A stretch of DNA of 64,000 nt, from the NCBI GenBank assembly GCA_934463035.1, contig CAKSIG010000004.1:62001-126000 (forward strand). Reading direction: 5' to 3'. The notes below the pieces were generated by a model. The model had not been told where the DNA came from and did no database searches. It saw nothing but the letters and a program-made list of their open reading frames with translations. This document shows positions 25,386-33,959 of this stretch, piece by piece; the stretch's first letter is position 1, and each line of letters starts with the position of its first letter. The DNA is from an uncultured Eubacteriales bacterium (GTDB lineage: Bacteria; Bacillota; Clostridia; Oscillospirales; Acutalibacteraceae). The position numbers and the translations under genes are program-made.

Positions 25386-26096
25386 CTAATTTTCGCTGTA
25401 AATAACGGTTATATCAGGGTGTAATTGAAGTATAGAAGCGGGAATTTGCGGTGTGATAGGTCCGAAGAAAGCCTTGTTAAGTATTTCCTTCTTAGCGCTG
25501 CCTGAGGCTATAAGTAGTATTTTTTTGGATTGCATTATGCTTATCATACCCATAGTGATAGCCTGTTTCGGAACGTCGGACTCGTTCTCAAAAAATCTTG
25601 AATTTGCTTTGATGGTAGATTCGTGAAGATCGACAACGTGTGTGCTTTTTACGAAATAATCGTCAGGTTCATTAAATCCTATATGACCGTCCAGACCTAT
25701 TCCGAGAAGCTGTAAATCAATTCCGCCGAGTTCTTCAATATGTTCGTCATAGCGGCGGCCTTCTTCCGCCAAATCATCGGCGCAACCGTTAGGAACAAAT
25801 GTATTTTCTTTATTAATATTTATATGGTTGAAAAAATTATTGTCCATAAAATATCGGTAACTTTGGCTGTTGCTCCCGTCAAGACCGACATACTCGTCAA
25901 GATTGACCGAGGTGACATTGCTGAAATCAACATCGCCTTTTTCATACCATTTTATGAGCTGATTATATGTACCGAGAGGTGACGAGCCTGTTGCAAGACC
26001 CAAAACGCTGTCGGGTTTTATAATAACCTGCGCTGAAATGATATTTGCGGCGCTGCGGCTCATTTTTTCATAGTTGCTTACTGTTACAAATTTCAT
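25386..26096 (-). CDS. nagB: Glucosamine-6-phosphate deaminase
   Basis: Converts glucosamine-6-phosphate to fructose-6-phosphate and ammonia. The 236-residue protein carries LGLATGSSPLGTY (phosphate site), NLDEYVGL (catalytic Asp), LLGIGLDGHIGFNEP (catalytic His) and the helix after it. This is the short form without the allosteric C-terminus of E. coli NagB. Overlaps the upstream kinase gene by four bases. Confidence 0.96.
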   Translation of the reverse strand: MKFVTVSNYEKMSRSAANIISAQVIIKPDSVLGLATGSSPLGTYNQLIKWYEKGDVDFSNVTSVNLDEYVGLDGSNSQSYRYFMDNNFFNHININKENTFVPNGCADDLAEEGRRYDEHIEELGGIDLQLLGIGLDGHIGFNEPDDYFVKSTHVVDLHESTIKANSRFFENESDVPKQAITMGMISIMQSKKILLIASGSAKKEILNKAFFGPITPQIPASILQLHPDITVIYSEN

Positions 26097-27205
26097 ATAT
26101 CTTGCTCCTTAACATATTTTTTCACTGTTTCTTTAAGGGTGTTCCAATTCATTTCCATTTCTTTGACAAGTTTGAGCTGTGTTCGGCAACGCACAAGGTT
26201 ATGCTCGGGATAGGCGATTTTAAAATATGTATCTCCGTTCAGGTATTCCGTCAAAAAACGCATACCGCACTCAACTGTCATCATTTTTGCGCCCTCAGGC
26301 AACAGCATAATTTCGCTGTCTTTAAGCATACCGCCGCAACCGTCAAGATAACCCTCGGTATATATTTTAAATTTATCAATATCAAGAAGTACCTTCTCTA
26401 TATCCTTTTCGTCTTCGGCGGCAGTCGAAGCGCCGAATCTTATAGAGTCGCCGAAGTCGGTAACGGAGAAGCCGGGCATCACCGTATCCAAATCAATGGC
26501 GCAAAGCGCTTTATGTGTGTTTCTGTCAAGCATAGCGTTATTGCATTTTGTATCGTTGTGACACACTCTTAACGGCAATAAACCTGATTTATTATTTTCG
26601 ATAAGACAACCGTAAAAGTCTTTGCGTGATTTTATAAACGAAATTTCTTCTGAAACATTTGATGCACGCCCGCATATATCATCATTAACGGCTTTTAAAA
26701 AGTCATTATATCGTTTCGGTGTGTTATGAAAATCGGGTATGACTTCATATAATTCACGGGCAGGGAAACCGTCCAGATAACGTTGAAACTTTCCGAATAC
26801 AACAGCGCATTGATAAAAGTCCTCGATATTATCGGGCAATTCAATACAGATAGAATTATCAATGTAGTCATAAATTCTCCAACACAGTGATCTGCTGTCA
26901 GTATAAAAACTATCACCGGAAACTGTTGGAACAAAGGTAAGGGTTTCCCTTTCGGAACACGACTTATCTTTGAGATACGCAGTTACCCTTTCAATATTAC
27001 ACATTAACTCCGTTGGATCTTTAAATACGTCGGTATTGATTCTTTGAAGTATATACTTCTTTTCGATTTTGCCGTCAATGTCTGTTGTTATAATATATGT
27101 ATCGTTAATGTGCCCATTGCCGTACGGCGAGACGCATTTCACATTTCCGCATATTTCAAAATTATAAATTATATCGTTTAACTGCCCGGTTGATAAGCCG
27201 CCCAT
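26093..27205 (-). CDS. Aminoglycoside phosphotransferase-fold kinase, candidate N-acetylhexosamine kinase
   Basis: A 370-residue APH-fold kinase starting at ATG 27205, seven bases after GAGGG; an earlier in-frame TTG is unlikely. The catalytic loop CHNDTKCNN (Brenner-type HxDxxxxN) and metal site AIDLDTVMPG are intact. The family includes NahK, the GlcNAc/GalNAc 1-kinase, and other sugar kinases. It leads the nagB-nagA operon with a four-base overlap, so it probably supplies phosphorylated amino sugar. NagA needs the 6-phosphate, whereas NahK makes the 1-phosphate, so the product here is uncertain. Confidence 0.78.
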   Translation of the reverse strand: MGGLSTGQLNDIIYNFEICGNVKCVSPYGNGHINDTYIITTDIDGKIEKKYILQRINTDVFKDPTELMCNIERVTAYLKDKSCSERETLTFVPTVSGDSFYTDSRSLCWRIYDYIDNSICIELPDNIEDFYQCAVVFGKFQRYLDGFPARELYEVIPDFHNTPKRYNDFLKAVNDDICGRASNVSEEISFIKSRKDFYGCLIENNKSGLLPLRVCHNDTKCNNAMLDRNTHKALCAIDLDTVMPGFSVTDFGDSIRFGASTAAEDEKDIEKVLLDIDKFKIYTEGYLDGCGGMLKDSEIMLLPEGAKMMTVECGMRFLTEYLNGDTYFKIAYPEHNLVRCRTQLKLVKEMEMNWNTLKETVKKYVKEQDI

Positions 27206-27242
27206 ACTCTCACCCTCAAAAACCAAATATAAAACAAAAATA

Positions 27243-27248
27243 ATTATA
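27243..27248 (-). promoter_or_regulatory. Putative -10 of the kinase-nagBA operon
   Basis: TATAAT on the minus strand, about 38 bases before the kinase start. No convincing -35 is visible 16-18 bases upstream, so this may be an activated promoter or a chance match. Confidence 0.4.
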
Positions 27249-27326
27249 CCCTAATTGATTCTATAATAAAATATAAAAAAAGTCTAATTTATTTTGAAAA
27301 CGGTCAAAAATTGACGATAATGTTAA

Positions 27327-27638
27327 TTATTTATGTGTTTCAATAATATTTATTAACTGTTCTTTCGGAATAAATCCTACACTCTGGTCTATTTTTTCGC
27401 CGTTTTTGAAGAATAGGAGCGAGGGGATACTTTGTATACCGAATTCTGCGGCAAGTTCTTGGTTCATATCGGTATCGGCTCCGAAAACATCAACAACGCC
27501 GTCAAATTCATCTGATATTTCTTCAAGCACGGGAGCTAACATTCTGCAAGGTCCGCACCATTCGGCAGAAAAATCAAGTATCGCAAACTCACTCTTTAAA
27601 ACCTCGTCTATATTATTGTTTCTGATTTCTTTAATCAT
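27327..27638 (-). CDS. trxA: Thioredoxin
   Basis: 103-residue thioredoxin with the active site WCGPC in FSAEWCGPCRML (residues about 30) and the conserved cis-Pro in SIPSLLFF. The start overlaps the end of the reductase-like gene by eight bases, so the two are translationally coupled and likely a redox pair. Confidence 0.96.
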   Translation of the reverse strand: MIKEIRNNNIDEVLKSEFAILDFSAEWCGPCRMLAPVLEEISDEFDGVVDVFGADTDMNQELAAEFGIQSIPSLLFFKNGEKIDQSVGFIPKEQLINIIETHK

Positions 27639-28500
27639 AATTTTGCTCCTTTTTGTTTAAATATTTAACAGCTGATAAAGCGGCAGAATTTCCTTGTCCC
27701 GCGGCTTTTATAAACTGATACGGCTGACCCGCAATATCGCCGCAGGCAAAGCACCCGCTTATATTGGTACACATATTTATGTCAACTTTTATGTGATTGC
27801 CTGACATTTCAAGACCGGGTACAAGTCTGTTAGGCGCAATGCTGTCGCGGATTATAAAGACGCCGTCAACCTCGTATGCGCTTTTGTCGGTGACAAGTTT
27901 TTTTGTTCCGCAGTTATCAATTATTTTTTTCGGTATTTCGTCAATTATTTTAATTTTATTTGATAACCCTTCGGTTCTGCATTTTACGGGTAAGAAAATA
28001 ACATTGCTTGCGATTTCGGAAAGATAATTTGCTTCTTCAACCGATTCCTCATTGTAACCGATAATTGCCGCCGATTTTCCTTTATAAAATTGTGCGTCGC
28101 AGGTCACGCAATAGCTCACGCCGTTCCCGAGGAGTCGTTCTTCGCCGTCTAATGTGTTGATTTGCGAAACGCCCGTTGCTATAATTACTGATTTTGCTTC
28201 ATAGGTTATGTCAGAACATTGCAGAATAAAATAATCGCCCATTGAATAAACCGCCGAAACCTTTTCTTCGGTAATTTCAATTCCCATACCCGTTATATGA
28301 GAAATAAATTTTTCGGTCAGTTCGCTTCCCGTAATTTCAGGCAGTCCTGGATAGTTGTTTATCAAATGAGCCTTATTGATTTTTTCGCTTGAATTCTTTT
28401 TTCCGAGAAGTAATATCTTTTTATTACGTATTTTGCAGGTTATCGCAGCCGAAATGCCCGCAGGTCCCGTTCCGATTATTGCTACATCGAATTTTTCCAT
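27631..28500 (-). CDS. Thioredoxin reductase-like flavoprotein lacking NADPH motifs
   Basis: A 289-residue FAD protein with dinucleotide motif IIGTGPAGISAA (residues 8-19), the redox pair CVTC (C131, C134) and C-terminal FAD motif CFACGDIAG. The second dinucleotide site, GGGxxAxEEA in NADPH-dependent enzymes, reads GYNEESVEEA (148-157), and the usual HRRxxxR that grips the NADPH phosphate is replaced by LPVKCRTEG. This resembles ferredoxin-dependent flavin thioredoxin reductases described in Clostridia and Gloeobacter. It lies directly upstream of trxA. Reducing partner is inferred. Confidence 0.82.
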   Translation of the reverse strand: MEKFDVAIIGTGPAGISAAITCKIRNKKILLLGKKNSSEKINKAHLINNYPGLPEITGSELTEKFISHITGMGIEITEEKVSAVYSMGDYFILQCSDITYEAKSVIIATGVSQINTLDGEERLLGNGVSYCVTCDAQFYKGKSAAIIGYNEESVEEANYLSEIASNVIFLPVKCRTEGLSNKIKIIDEIPKKIIDNCGTKKLVTDKSAYEVDGVFIIRDSIAPNRLVPGLEMSGNHIKVDINMCTNISGCFACGDIAGQPYQFIKAAGQGNSAALSAVKYLNKKEQNYD

Positions 28501-28611
28501 TTTATCGCCCTTTATATTTTCAGCCTTTCGTTAGGTATTATTCACGCAATAATTATATAATATAACATTCGACAATTCAATAACAAGTGGGTATGAAAAG
28601 TATATTTTTTG

Positions 28612-28640
28612 TTGACAAATCTGAGTTTAGGTTGTAATAT
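28612..28640 (+). promoter_or_regulatory. Promoter of the T-box transcript
   Basis: TTGACA (28612-28617) and TAATAT (28635-28640) at 17-base spacing, a few bases before the leader hairpins. Confidence 0.75.
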
Positions 28641-28645
28641 AAGTC

Positions 28646-28894
28646 TATATGTTAAACACCGTGATCGGAATGAGTAATCGTAACAGGATTTTTCAGAGAG
28701 TGAATGTTTGGTGCAAATTCACATATCTTGCCGATGAAGCTATCCGTGAGTGTTGCCCGAAAGGGTTTACGGTTTTCCTCCGTTATAGGGAAGCGGGTTT
28801 TTACTTGGCAGAGTGCGGGTTTGTGCCCGAATTCAGGTGGTAACACGGATCATAAATTCGTCCTGAGCGTTTTTACGCTCGGGATTTTTATTTT
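28646..28894 (+). promoter_or_regulatory. T-box leader with probable alanine (GCU) specifier
   Basis: The 250-base leader has the T-box landmarks in order: the AGTA strand of the specifier loop (about 28671), the distal-loop blocks CAGAGAGTG (28695 region) and GGTG, the opposite loop strand GAAGCTA (28737 region), the T-box core AGGTGGTAACACGG (28835-28848), and a terminator stem CCTGAGCG/CGCTCGGG (28862-28869, 28876-28883) with a T-run. Pairing CGGA/TCCG below and ATCG/CGAT above frames the specifier loop and puts GCT after GAA, thus alanine. Uncharged tRNA-Ala would favour readthrough into the Lrp and aminotransferase genes. Confidence 0.88.
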
Positions 28895-28908
28895 AGGAGG
28901 TATTTGTT

Positions 28909-29391
28909 ATGAAATATGAAATTCTTAAACTTTTGAACAAAAACGCAAGGTATTCAGCGGACGAAATTGCGATTATGCTGAATATAAGCACGGACGAGGT
29001 TAACGACAGCATAAAACAACTTGAAAAGGACGGATTGATTAGGGGATACAAAGCTGTAATAGATTGGGAAAAGCTCGACAGCGCTTACGTATCCGCCATA
29101 ATCGAAATCAACGTAGTACCCAAAGTAGGCCTCGGTTTTGAAGAAGTCGCTGAAAAAATTATGAAATATCCTGAGGTTGAGTCAGTGTACTTAATGTCGG
29201 GCGTATACGACCTAAATGTTGTTGTTAAGGGAAAGACGCTGCACGACATTGCCCGTTTTGTAGCAAAGGAGCTTGCGACAATAGATTCTGTAACATCAAC
29301 TACTACACATTTTGTTATGCGCAGGTATAAAGAAATGGACGTTGAACTTATAAGCGGCGAACAGGACGACAGGGGGCAGTTCTGGCTATGA
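28909..29391 (+). CDS. Lrp/AsnC-family transcriptional regulator
   Basis: 160 residues with an N-terminal HTH (YSADEIAIMLNISTDEVNDSI, residues 14-34) and C-terminal RAM/ligand domain (VVPKVGLGFEEVAEKI, VESVYLMSGVYDLNVVVKG). These proteins sense amino acids as oligomers. A GGAGG site precedes ATG 28909. It overlaps the aminotransferase start by four bases, and a common T-box controls both. Confidence 0.93.
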   Translation: MKYEILKLLNKNARYSADEIAIMLNISTDEVNDSIKQLEKDGLIRGYKAVIDWEKLDSAYVSAIIEINVVPKVGLGFEEVAEKIMKYPEVESVYLMSGVYDLNVVVKGKTLHDIARFVAKELATIDSVTSTTTHFVMRRYKEMDVELISGEQDDRGQFWL

Positions 29392-30563
29392 TAGATTACT
29401 CAAAATTTATTAATCCTACCGTAGCCGAAATAAAACCGTCAGGCATAAGAAAGTTTTTCGATATAGCCGCAACTATGAAAGATGTCATTTCACTCGGAGT
29501 CGGCGAACCTGATTTTCAAACGCCTTGGCAGATTCGCAAGGCGGGAATAGGCTCCCTTGAAAGAGGAAAAACCAAATACTCTTCAAATTGGGGTATTGCC
29601 GAACTCAGAGAGGAAATATCGCGTTATCTCAACCGAAAATACGGACTTACCTACAATCCCGAAAAGGAAGTTTTGGTTACTGTCGGCGGAAGCGAGGCAA
29701 TAGATGCGTGTATACGCGCTGTCGTTTCTCCCGGAGAAGAAGTTATAATTCCGCAACCGAGCTACGTTTGTTACGAGCCTATTACTCGGCTTGCAGGCGG
29801 TGTTCCGATAATTATTGAAACAAAGGCGGAGGACGATTTCAAAGTAACCGCGGAGCAATTAAAAAATGCGATAACCGAAAAAACAAAACTGCTTATACTG
29901 CCTTATCCCTGCAACCCTACGGGAGCTATTATGGAAAGGGAAGACCTTGAAAGCATTGCGAAGATAATCCGTGAAAAAGATATTTTAGTTCTTTCGGACG
30001 AGATATATTCGGAACTTACATTCGCTAAAAATCCCCATATTTCAATAGCATCAATAGACGGTATGCATGAGAGAACAGTTGTGGTAAACGGCTTTTCAAA
30101 GTCATTTTCGATGACGGGTTGGCGCTTGGGTTATGCCTGCGGTCCGCGTGAAATTATGTCGCAAATAACAAAAATACATCAGTATGCTATTATGTGCGCT
30201 CCTACCACTTCGCAGTATGCGGCTATTGAAGCATTGCGGAATTGCGATGACGAAATCAAAAGAATGTACGACGAATATAATATGCGCAGAAGACTTATGG
30301 TTTCAGGCTTTAACAGGATCGGGCTTGAATGCCGCGAACCAAAGGGCGCGTTTTATGCATTCCCGTGCATTAAAGGCACAGGTATGGGCAGCGAGGAGTT
30401 CTGCGAAAAATTGCTTTACAGCAAAAATGTTGCAGTAGTGCCGGGCACCGCTTTCGGAGCAGGCGGCGAAGGCTTTATCAGGGCTTCATATTGCTATTCG
30501 ACCGAACATATTAAAGAGGCAATAGAACGAATAGGCGAATTTGTTAAAGAAATAAAGAGTTAA
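29388..30563 (+). CDS. Class I/II PLP-dependent aminotransferase
   Basis: 391-residue aminotransferase of the AspC/PatA/AlaA class. Visible are GVGEPDFQTP, TVGGSEAI, the PLP region PYPCNPTGA, the Asp/Tyr pair SDEIYSEL and the Schiff-base Lys in NGFSKSFSMTGWRLGY. Substrate is not fixed by sequence; the upstream alanine T-box suggests a role in alanine synthesis, for example from pyruvate. A clear terminator follows immediately. Confidence 0.92.
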   Translation: MIDYSKFINPTVAEIKPSGIRKFFDIAATMKDVISLGVGEPDFQTPWQIRKAGIGSLERGKTKYSSNWGIAELREEISRYLNRKYGLTYNPEKEVLVTVGGSEAIDACIRAVVSPGEEVIIPQPSYVCYEPITRLAGGVPIIIETKAEDDFKVTAEQLKNAITEKTKLLILPYPCNPTGAIMEREDLESIAKIIREKDILVLSDEIYSELTFAKNPHISIASIDGMHERTVVVNGFSKSFSMTGWRLGYACGPREIMSQITKIHQYAIMCAPTTSQYAAIEALRNCDDEIKRMYDEYNMRRRLMVSGFNRIGLECREPKGAFYAFPCIKGTGMGSEEFCEKLLYSKNVAVVPGTAFGAGGEGFIRASYCYSTEHIKEAIERIGEFVKEIKS

Positions 30564-30596
30564 AAAATCGGATGCCTGATGGCATCCGATTTTTAT
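30563..30596. terminator. Bidirectional terminator
   Basis: Perfect 14-bp stem (30563-30576 and 30581-30594), TGAT loop, A-tract before and T-tract after, between the convergent aminotransferase and DMT genes. Confidence 0.92.
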
Positions 30597-31522
30597 ACAG
30601 CATTTGATTTTTTTCTTTGAGGTAACTGCGCTATTACAATAGCCGAAAAAACAAGCAAGCCGCCGATTATTTCGCGCACCGACATAGCATTACCTGCTAT
30701 AAGCCAGCCGCCAAGCGCCGCAAATACGCTTTCAAGGCTCATTGCCATTGATGCAATAGCGGGTTCAGCGTATTTTTGACCGATTATTTGCAAAGTGTAT
30801 CCTACGCCGCTTGACATAATTCCAAGGTAGAGAATTTGAAAAACAGCCGCGCTGATTTCGGTTATGCTGACGCTTTCAAAAATCAGCGAAACGATTCCCG
30901 AAATCAAACCGCAAACCACGAACTGAATAAACGACAGCTTAATTCCGCTTATGTTTTTGCCTAGGTTATCTATCGCAAGAATGTGGAAGGTAAAAGCAAC
31001 CGCGCATAGCAAAATCATTAGGTCTCCAAGGTAAATTCCGCTTATTCCGCCGCTGAAACAGAGCATATATATACCGCCCAAAGCGATAACTACGCCTATC
31101 CACACAGGAAACGCAACTTTCTTTCCGCCTATTGCATAAAATATCGGAACAAGAATAACATATAGTGCGGTTAGAAAACCTCCGCGTGCTTCGCTGGCAG
31201 TTCCGCTCGGATATAGGGAAAGTCCCAACTGCTGAAAGTTTACCGACACGGCAAGCAGTATGCCGCATACCGTGCCGGAAATAAGCATACGTTTTTTTTC
31301 GATTTTATCTTCCGGTATTAATTTTTCTTTTGATTTAAGGCTTTTTACTATTATAACAACCAGCAAAAAAGCCGCGCCGACAAACGAGCGCATTGAATTG
31401 AATGCAAAAGACGGAATCAAATCAGACGCGTCGCTTTGCGCTACAAATGCAAGACCCCATATCAGTGAGGTAAGCACAAGAATTAAAGTACCTTTGATAT
31501 TATTTTTGCTTTTTGAGTTCAT
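30593..31522 (-). CDS. EamA/DMT-family transporter
   Basis: A 309-residue membrane protein with about ten hydrophobic segments in two EamA repeats (LVLTSLIWGLAFVAQ at the start of repeat one; IMSSGVGYTLQIIGQKYAEP and ASMAMSLESVFAALGGWLI in repeat two). The start is ATG 31522 after AGGAAG; a long in-frame upstream extension runs across the promoter and is rejected. DMT proteins usually export amino acids or other small metabolites; substrate unknown. Confidence 0.9.
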   Translation of the reverse strand: MNSKSKNNIKGTLILVLTSLIWGLAFVAQSDASDLIPSFAFNSMRSFVGAAFLLVVIIVKSLKSKEKLIPEDKIEKKRMLISGTVCGILLAVSVNFQQLGLSLYPSGTASEARGGFLTALYVILVPIFYAIGGKKVAFPVWIGVVIALGGIYMLCFSGGISGIYLGDLMILLCAVAFTFHILAIDNLGKNISGIKLSFIQFVVCGLISGIVSLIFESVSITEISAAVFQILYLGIMSSGVGYTLQIIGQKYAEPAIASMAMSLESVFAALGGWLIAGNAMSVREIIGGLLVFSAIVIAQLPQRKKSNAV

Positions 31523-31552
31523 TTTGATCTTCCTAAGTGGTATTATTATCGG

Positions 31553-31581
31553 ATTATAGCACATTTTGGGGTTTTTGGCAA
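31553..31581 (-). promoter_or_regulatory. DMT transporter promoter
   Basis: On the minus strand TTGCCA (31581-31576) and TATAAT (31558-31553) at 17 bases, 30 bases before the start codon. Confidence 0.7.
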
Positions 31582-31600
31582 ATAATATTAGGTAAAACAG

Positions 31601-31629
31601 TTGCTTTTTACGAAAAAAAAGGGTATCAT
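31601..31629 (+). promoter_or_regulatory. smsCB promoter
   Basis: TTGCTT (31601-31606) and TATCAT (31624-31629) separated by 17 bases, about 40 bases before the ATPase gene. Confidence 0.55.
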
Positions 31630-31670
31630 ATATAGGATTTAGCATATTTTGCAAATTTTCGGAGGAAAGA

Positions 31671-32405
31671 ATGTTAGAATTGAAGAACATCTCTTTCAGC
31701 GCCGCTGCCGAAAGCGGCGAAAAAGAGATCATTAAAAACGTGAATTTAAAAATTGACGATGGCTTTGTAGTTATTACGGGACCTAACGGCGGAGGAAAGT
31801 CTACGCTTGCAAAAATAATTGCAGGGATTTTGAAACCGACCGACGGCAAAATTTTGCTCAACGGCGAGGATATTACCGATCTTTCAATAACCGAAAGAGC
31901 AAATAAAGGGATTAGCTTTGCTTTTCAACAGCCTGTCAGATTTAAGGGAATAACGGTTTTTGATTTGATTGGTATTGCCTCGGGTAAGAAAATAAGCATA
32001 AACGAAGCGTGTGATTATCTTTCACAGGTAGGTCTGTGCGCAAGGGAATATATCAACCGTGAGGTAAATGCGTCCCTGTCCGGCGGCGAGTTGAAACGTA
32101 TTGAGATAGCTACCGTATTGGCGCGTGGAACGAAAATCTCTTTATTTGACGAACCCGAAGCGGGAATTGACTTGTGGAGTTTCGGCAGTCTGATAAATGT
32201 GTTTGAAAAAATGCATGAAAATCTCGGCGGTTCTATAATTATAATCTCGCATCAGGAACGTATTCTGAATATTGCCGACGAAATAATTGTGCTTGCCGAC
32301 GGCAAGGTGCAATATCAGGGTAATAAAAACGAAGTGTTGCCTGAATTGTTAAATTCTGCCTCGGGCGCCTGTAAGGTGCTTGAAGAAAGTATGAAGGGGT
32401 GCTGA
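31671..32405 (+). CDS. smsC: SufC-like ABC ATPase of a minimal SUF system
   Basis: A 244-residue SufC-type soluble ATPase: Walker A GPNGGGKST, Q-loop FAFQQPVRFKG, signature LSGGELKRIE and Walker B ISLFDEPEAGIDLWS; the EAGID form after Walker B is typical of SufC-like ATPases. It is not fused to membrane domains. It pairs with the single SufB/D homologue immediately downstream, so it probably drives scaffold remodelling in Fe-S cluster assembly. Confidence 0.88.
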   Translation: MLELKNISFSAAAESGEKEIIKNVNLKIDDGFVVITGPNGGGKSTLAKIIAGILKPTDGKILLNGEDITDLSITERANKGISFAFQQPVRFKGITVFDLIGIASGKKISINEACDYLSQVGLCAREYINREVNASLSGGELKRIEIATVLARGTKISLFDEPEAGIDLWSFGSLINVFEKMHENLGGSIIIISHQERILNIADEIIVLADGKVQYQGNKNEVLPELLNSASGACKVLEESMKGC

Positions 32406-32407
32406 AT

Positions 32408-33325
32408 ATGAACAATACGGAGCAAATGCTTTTAAAAATAATTGCCGATATGGACGGCAAAACCGAAGGCGCTTATAATATACGCGCCAACGGCAAGCTC
32501 GCCGAAAGAAATGTTACCGAAAACATTGATATAAGAACAAAGGAAGACAAGCCGGGAATTGACATAATAATTCGCCCAAATACAGTCGGCGAAACGGTTC
32601 ATATACCCGTTATAATCAGCGAAACCGGATTGGACGACCTTGTTTATAATGATTTTATAATCGGCGACAATTCCGATGTTACAATAGTTGCGGGCTGCGG
32701 AATTCATAACTGCGGCGATTTAGAATCACGGCACGACGGAATCCATACTTTTTTTGTCGGCAAAAACGCCCGCATAAAATATGTGGAGAGACATTACGGC
32801 GAGGGCGAAGGCTCAGGACAAAGGAATATGAATCCGACTACGATAGTCAACTTAGCCGAGGGCGGCTATATGGAAATGGAAACCAGCCAGATCTCAGGCA
32901 TAAACTCGACTAACCGTATAACGAGGGCAACCGTCGGCGATAAGGCTTCGCTTGTAATTCACGAAAAAATTATGACCGACGGTGACCAGTTTGCAAAAAC
33001 CGATTTTACTGTCGATTTAAACGGTAAGGGTTCAAGCGCAAATGTTGTATCAAGATCGGTTGCAAAGGAAAATTCCGGTCAAAAGTTTTTGTCAAAAATA
33101 AACGGCAACAATCTCTGCAACGGCCATACGGAGTGTGACGCAATAATTATGGACAACGGTCACGTGAGCGCTATACCCGAAATAACCGCAAACCATATTG
33201 ACGCTTCGCTTATCCACGAAGCCGCTATAGGAAAAATAGCGGGCGAACAGCTTATAAAATTGATGACCCTCGGACTCACCGAAAAACAAGCCGAGGAGCA
33301 AATAGTAAGCGGCTTTTTAAAATAA
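32408..33325 (+). CDS. smsB: SufB/SufD-like scaffold of a minimal SUF system
   Basis: A 305-residue SufB/D-family protein beginning at ATG 32408, two bases after the smsC stop. The beta-helix core (residues about 60-240) and the C-terminal helical end with NGHTECDAIIMDNG, ITANHIDASLIHEAAIGKI and LMTLGLTEKQAEEQIVSGFL are SufB/D hallmarks. One SufB/D paralogue, no SufD, SufS or SufU nearby: this is the two-gene minimal layout (SMS) described in archaea and some Clostridia. Candidate ligands include C103 region (VAGCGIHNCGD) and C-terminal His/Glu. Confidence 0.88.
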   Translation: MNNTEQMLLKIIADMDGKTEGAYNIRANGKLAERNVTENIDIRTKEDKPGIDIIIRPNTVGETVHIPVIISETGLDDLVYNDFIIGDNSDVTIVAGCGIHNCGDLESRHDGIHTFFVGKNARIKYVERHYGEGEGSGQRNMNPTTIVNLAEGGYMEMETSQISGINSTNRITRATVGDKASLVIHEKIMTDGDQFAKTDFTVDLNGKGSSANVVSRSVAKENSGQKFLSKINGNNLCNGHTECDAIIMDNGHVSAIPEITANHIDASLIHEAAIGKIAGEQLIKLMTLGLTEKQAEEQIVSGFLK

Positions 33326-33356
33326 AAAAATCTCCGATTCAGTCGGAGATTTTTAC
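33326..33356. terminator. Bidirectional terminator
   Basis: Perfect 12-bp stem (33326-33337 and 33343-33354) with a 5-base loop and A/T tracts on both sides. Serves smsB and the convergent phosphodiesterase gene. Confidence 0.92.
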
Positions 33357-33358
33357 TG

Positions 33359-33901
33359 CTATTCGTATTTAAGATATACTTCGCCGTTATTTAAATTTTT
33401 CCAAAGAAATACGCCGTCTTCAAGCGTCATATAACTGTGCGGACTGTCTTCTTTGGGAATTGAAACCGAACCCGGGTTCATATACACAAAATCCTTTAAA
33501 ACAGTACATTTCGGAATATGCGTATGACCGTTAAGTAAAATATCGCCCTCACAAAGCGGCGGCGGATTGTCGCAATTATATTTGTGTCCGTGCGTAGCGT
33601 ATATTGCTCGGTTTTCTAATGGAATTACGGAATAATCGGAAAGAATAGGAAAGTTTAAAACCATTTGGTCAACCTCGCTGTCACAGTTTCCGCGTACACA
33701 GTAAATCTTTTCCTTTATGCAGTTAAGCATCTCTATTACCTTTTTCGGTGAATACTCGTCGGGCAAATCGTTTCTCGGACCGTGATACAGAATATCGCCG
33801 AGCAATAACATTCTGTCGGCTTTTTCCGACTTAAAGATCTCAATGAGTTTTTTGCAATAAAATGCCGAACCGTGTATATCCGAAGCTATAAGAAGTTTCA
33901 T
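33359..33901 (-). CDS. YfcE/MJ0936-family metallophosphodiesterase
   Basis: 180 residues with all five calcineurin-type metal motifs: SDIHGS, LLGDILYHGPRN, VRGNCDSEVD, ATHGHKY and NGHTHIP. Small cytoplasmic phosphodiesterases of this family act on simple phosphodiesters in vitro; physiological substrate unknown. GGAGG lies before the ATG. Monocistronic between two terminators/promoters. Confidence 0.93.
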   Translation of the reverse strand: MKLLIASDIHGSAFYCKKLIEIFKSEKADRMLLLGDILYHGPRNDLPDEYSPKKVIEMLNCIKEKIYCVRGNCDSEVDQMVLNFPILSDYSVIPLENRAIYATHGHKYNCDNPPPLCEGDILLNGHTHIPKCTVLKDFVYMNPGSVSIPKEDSPHSYMTLEDGVFLWKNLNNGEVYLKYE

Positions 33902-33959
33902 ATAACATCCTCCTCGCCGAAGATAATATCACAAAATAATCCGTATGTCAAAATAAATA

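Noticed and set aside
26045..26572. 175-codon plus-strand ORF opposite the sugar kinase
   Set aside because: Antisense to a gene with intact catalytic motifs; composition unlike a real protein.
28649..28846. Short ORFs on both strands within 28649-28919
   Set aside because: The region is the T-box leader; RNA structure, not coding, explains its sequence.
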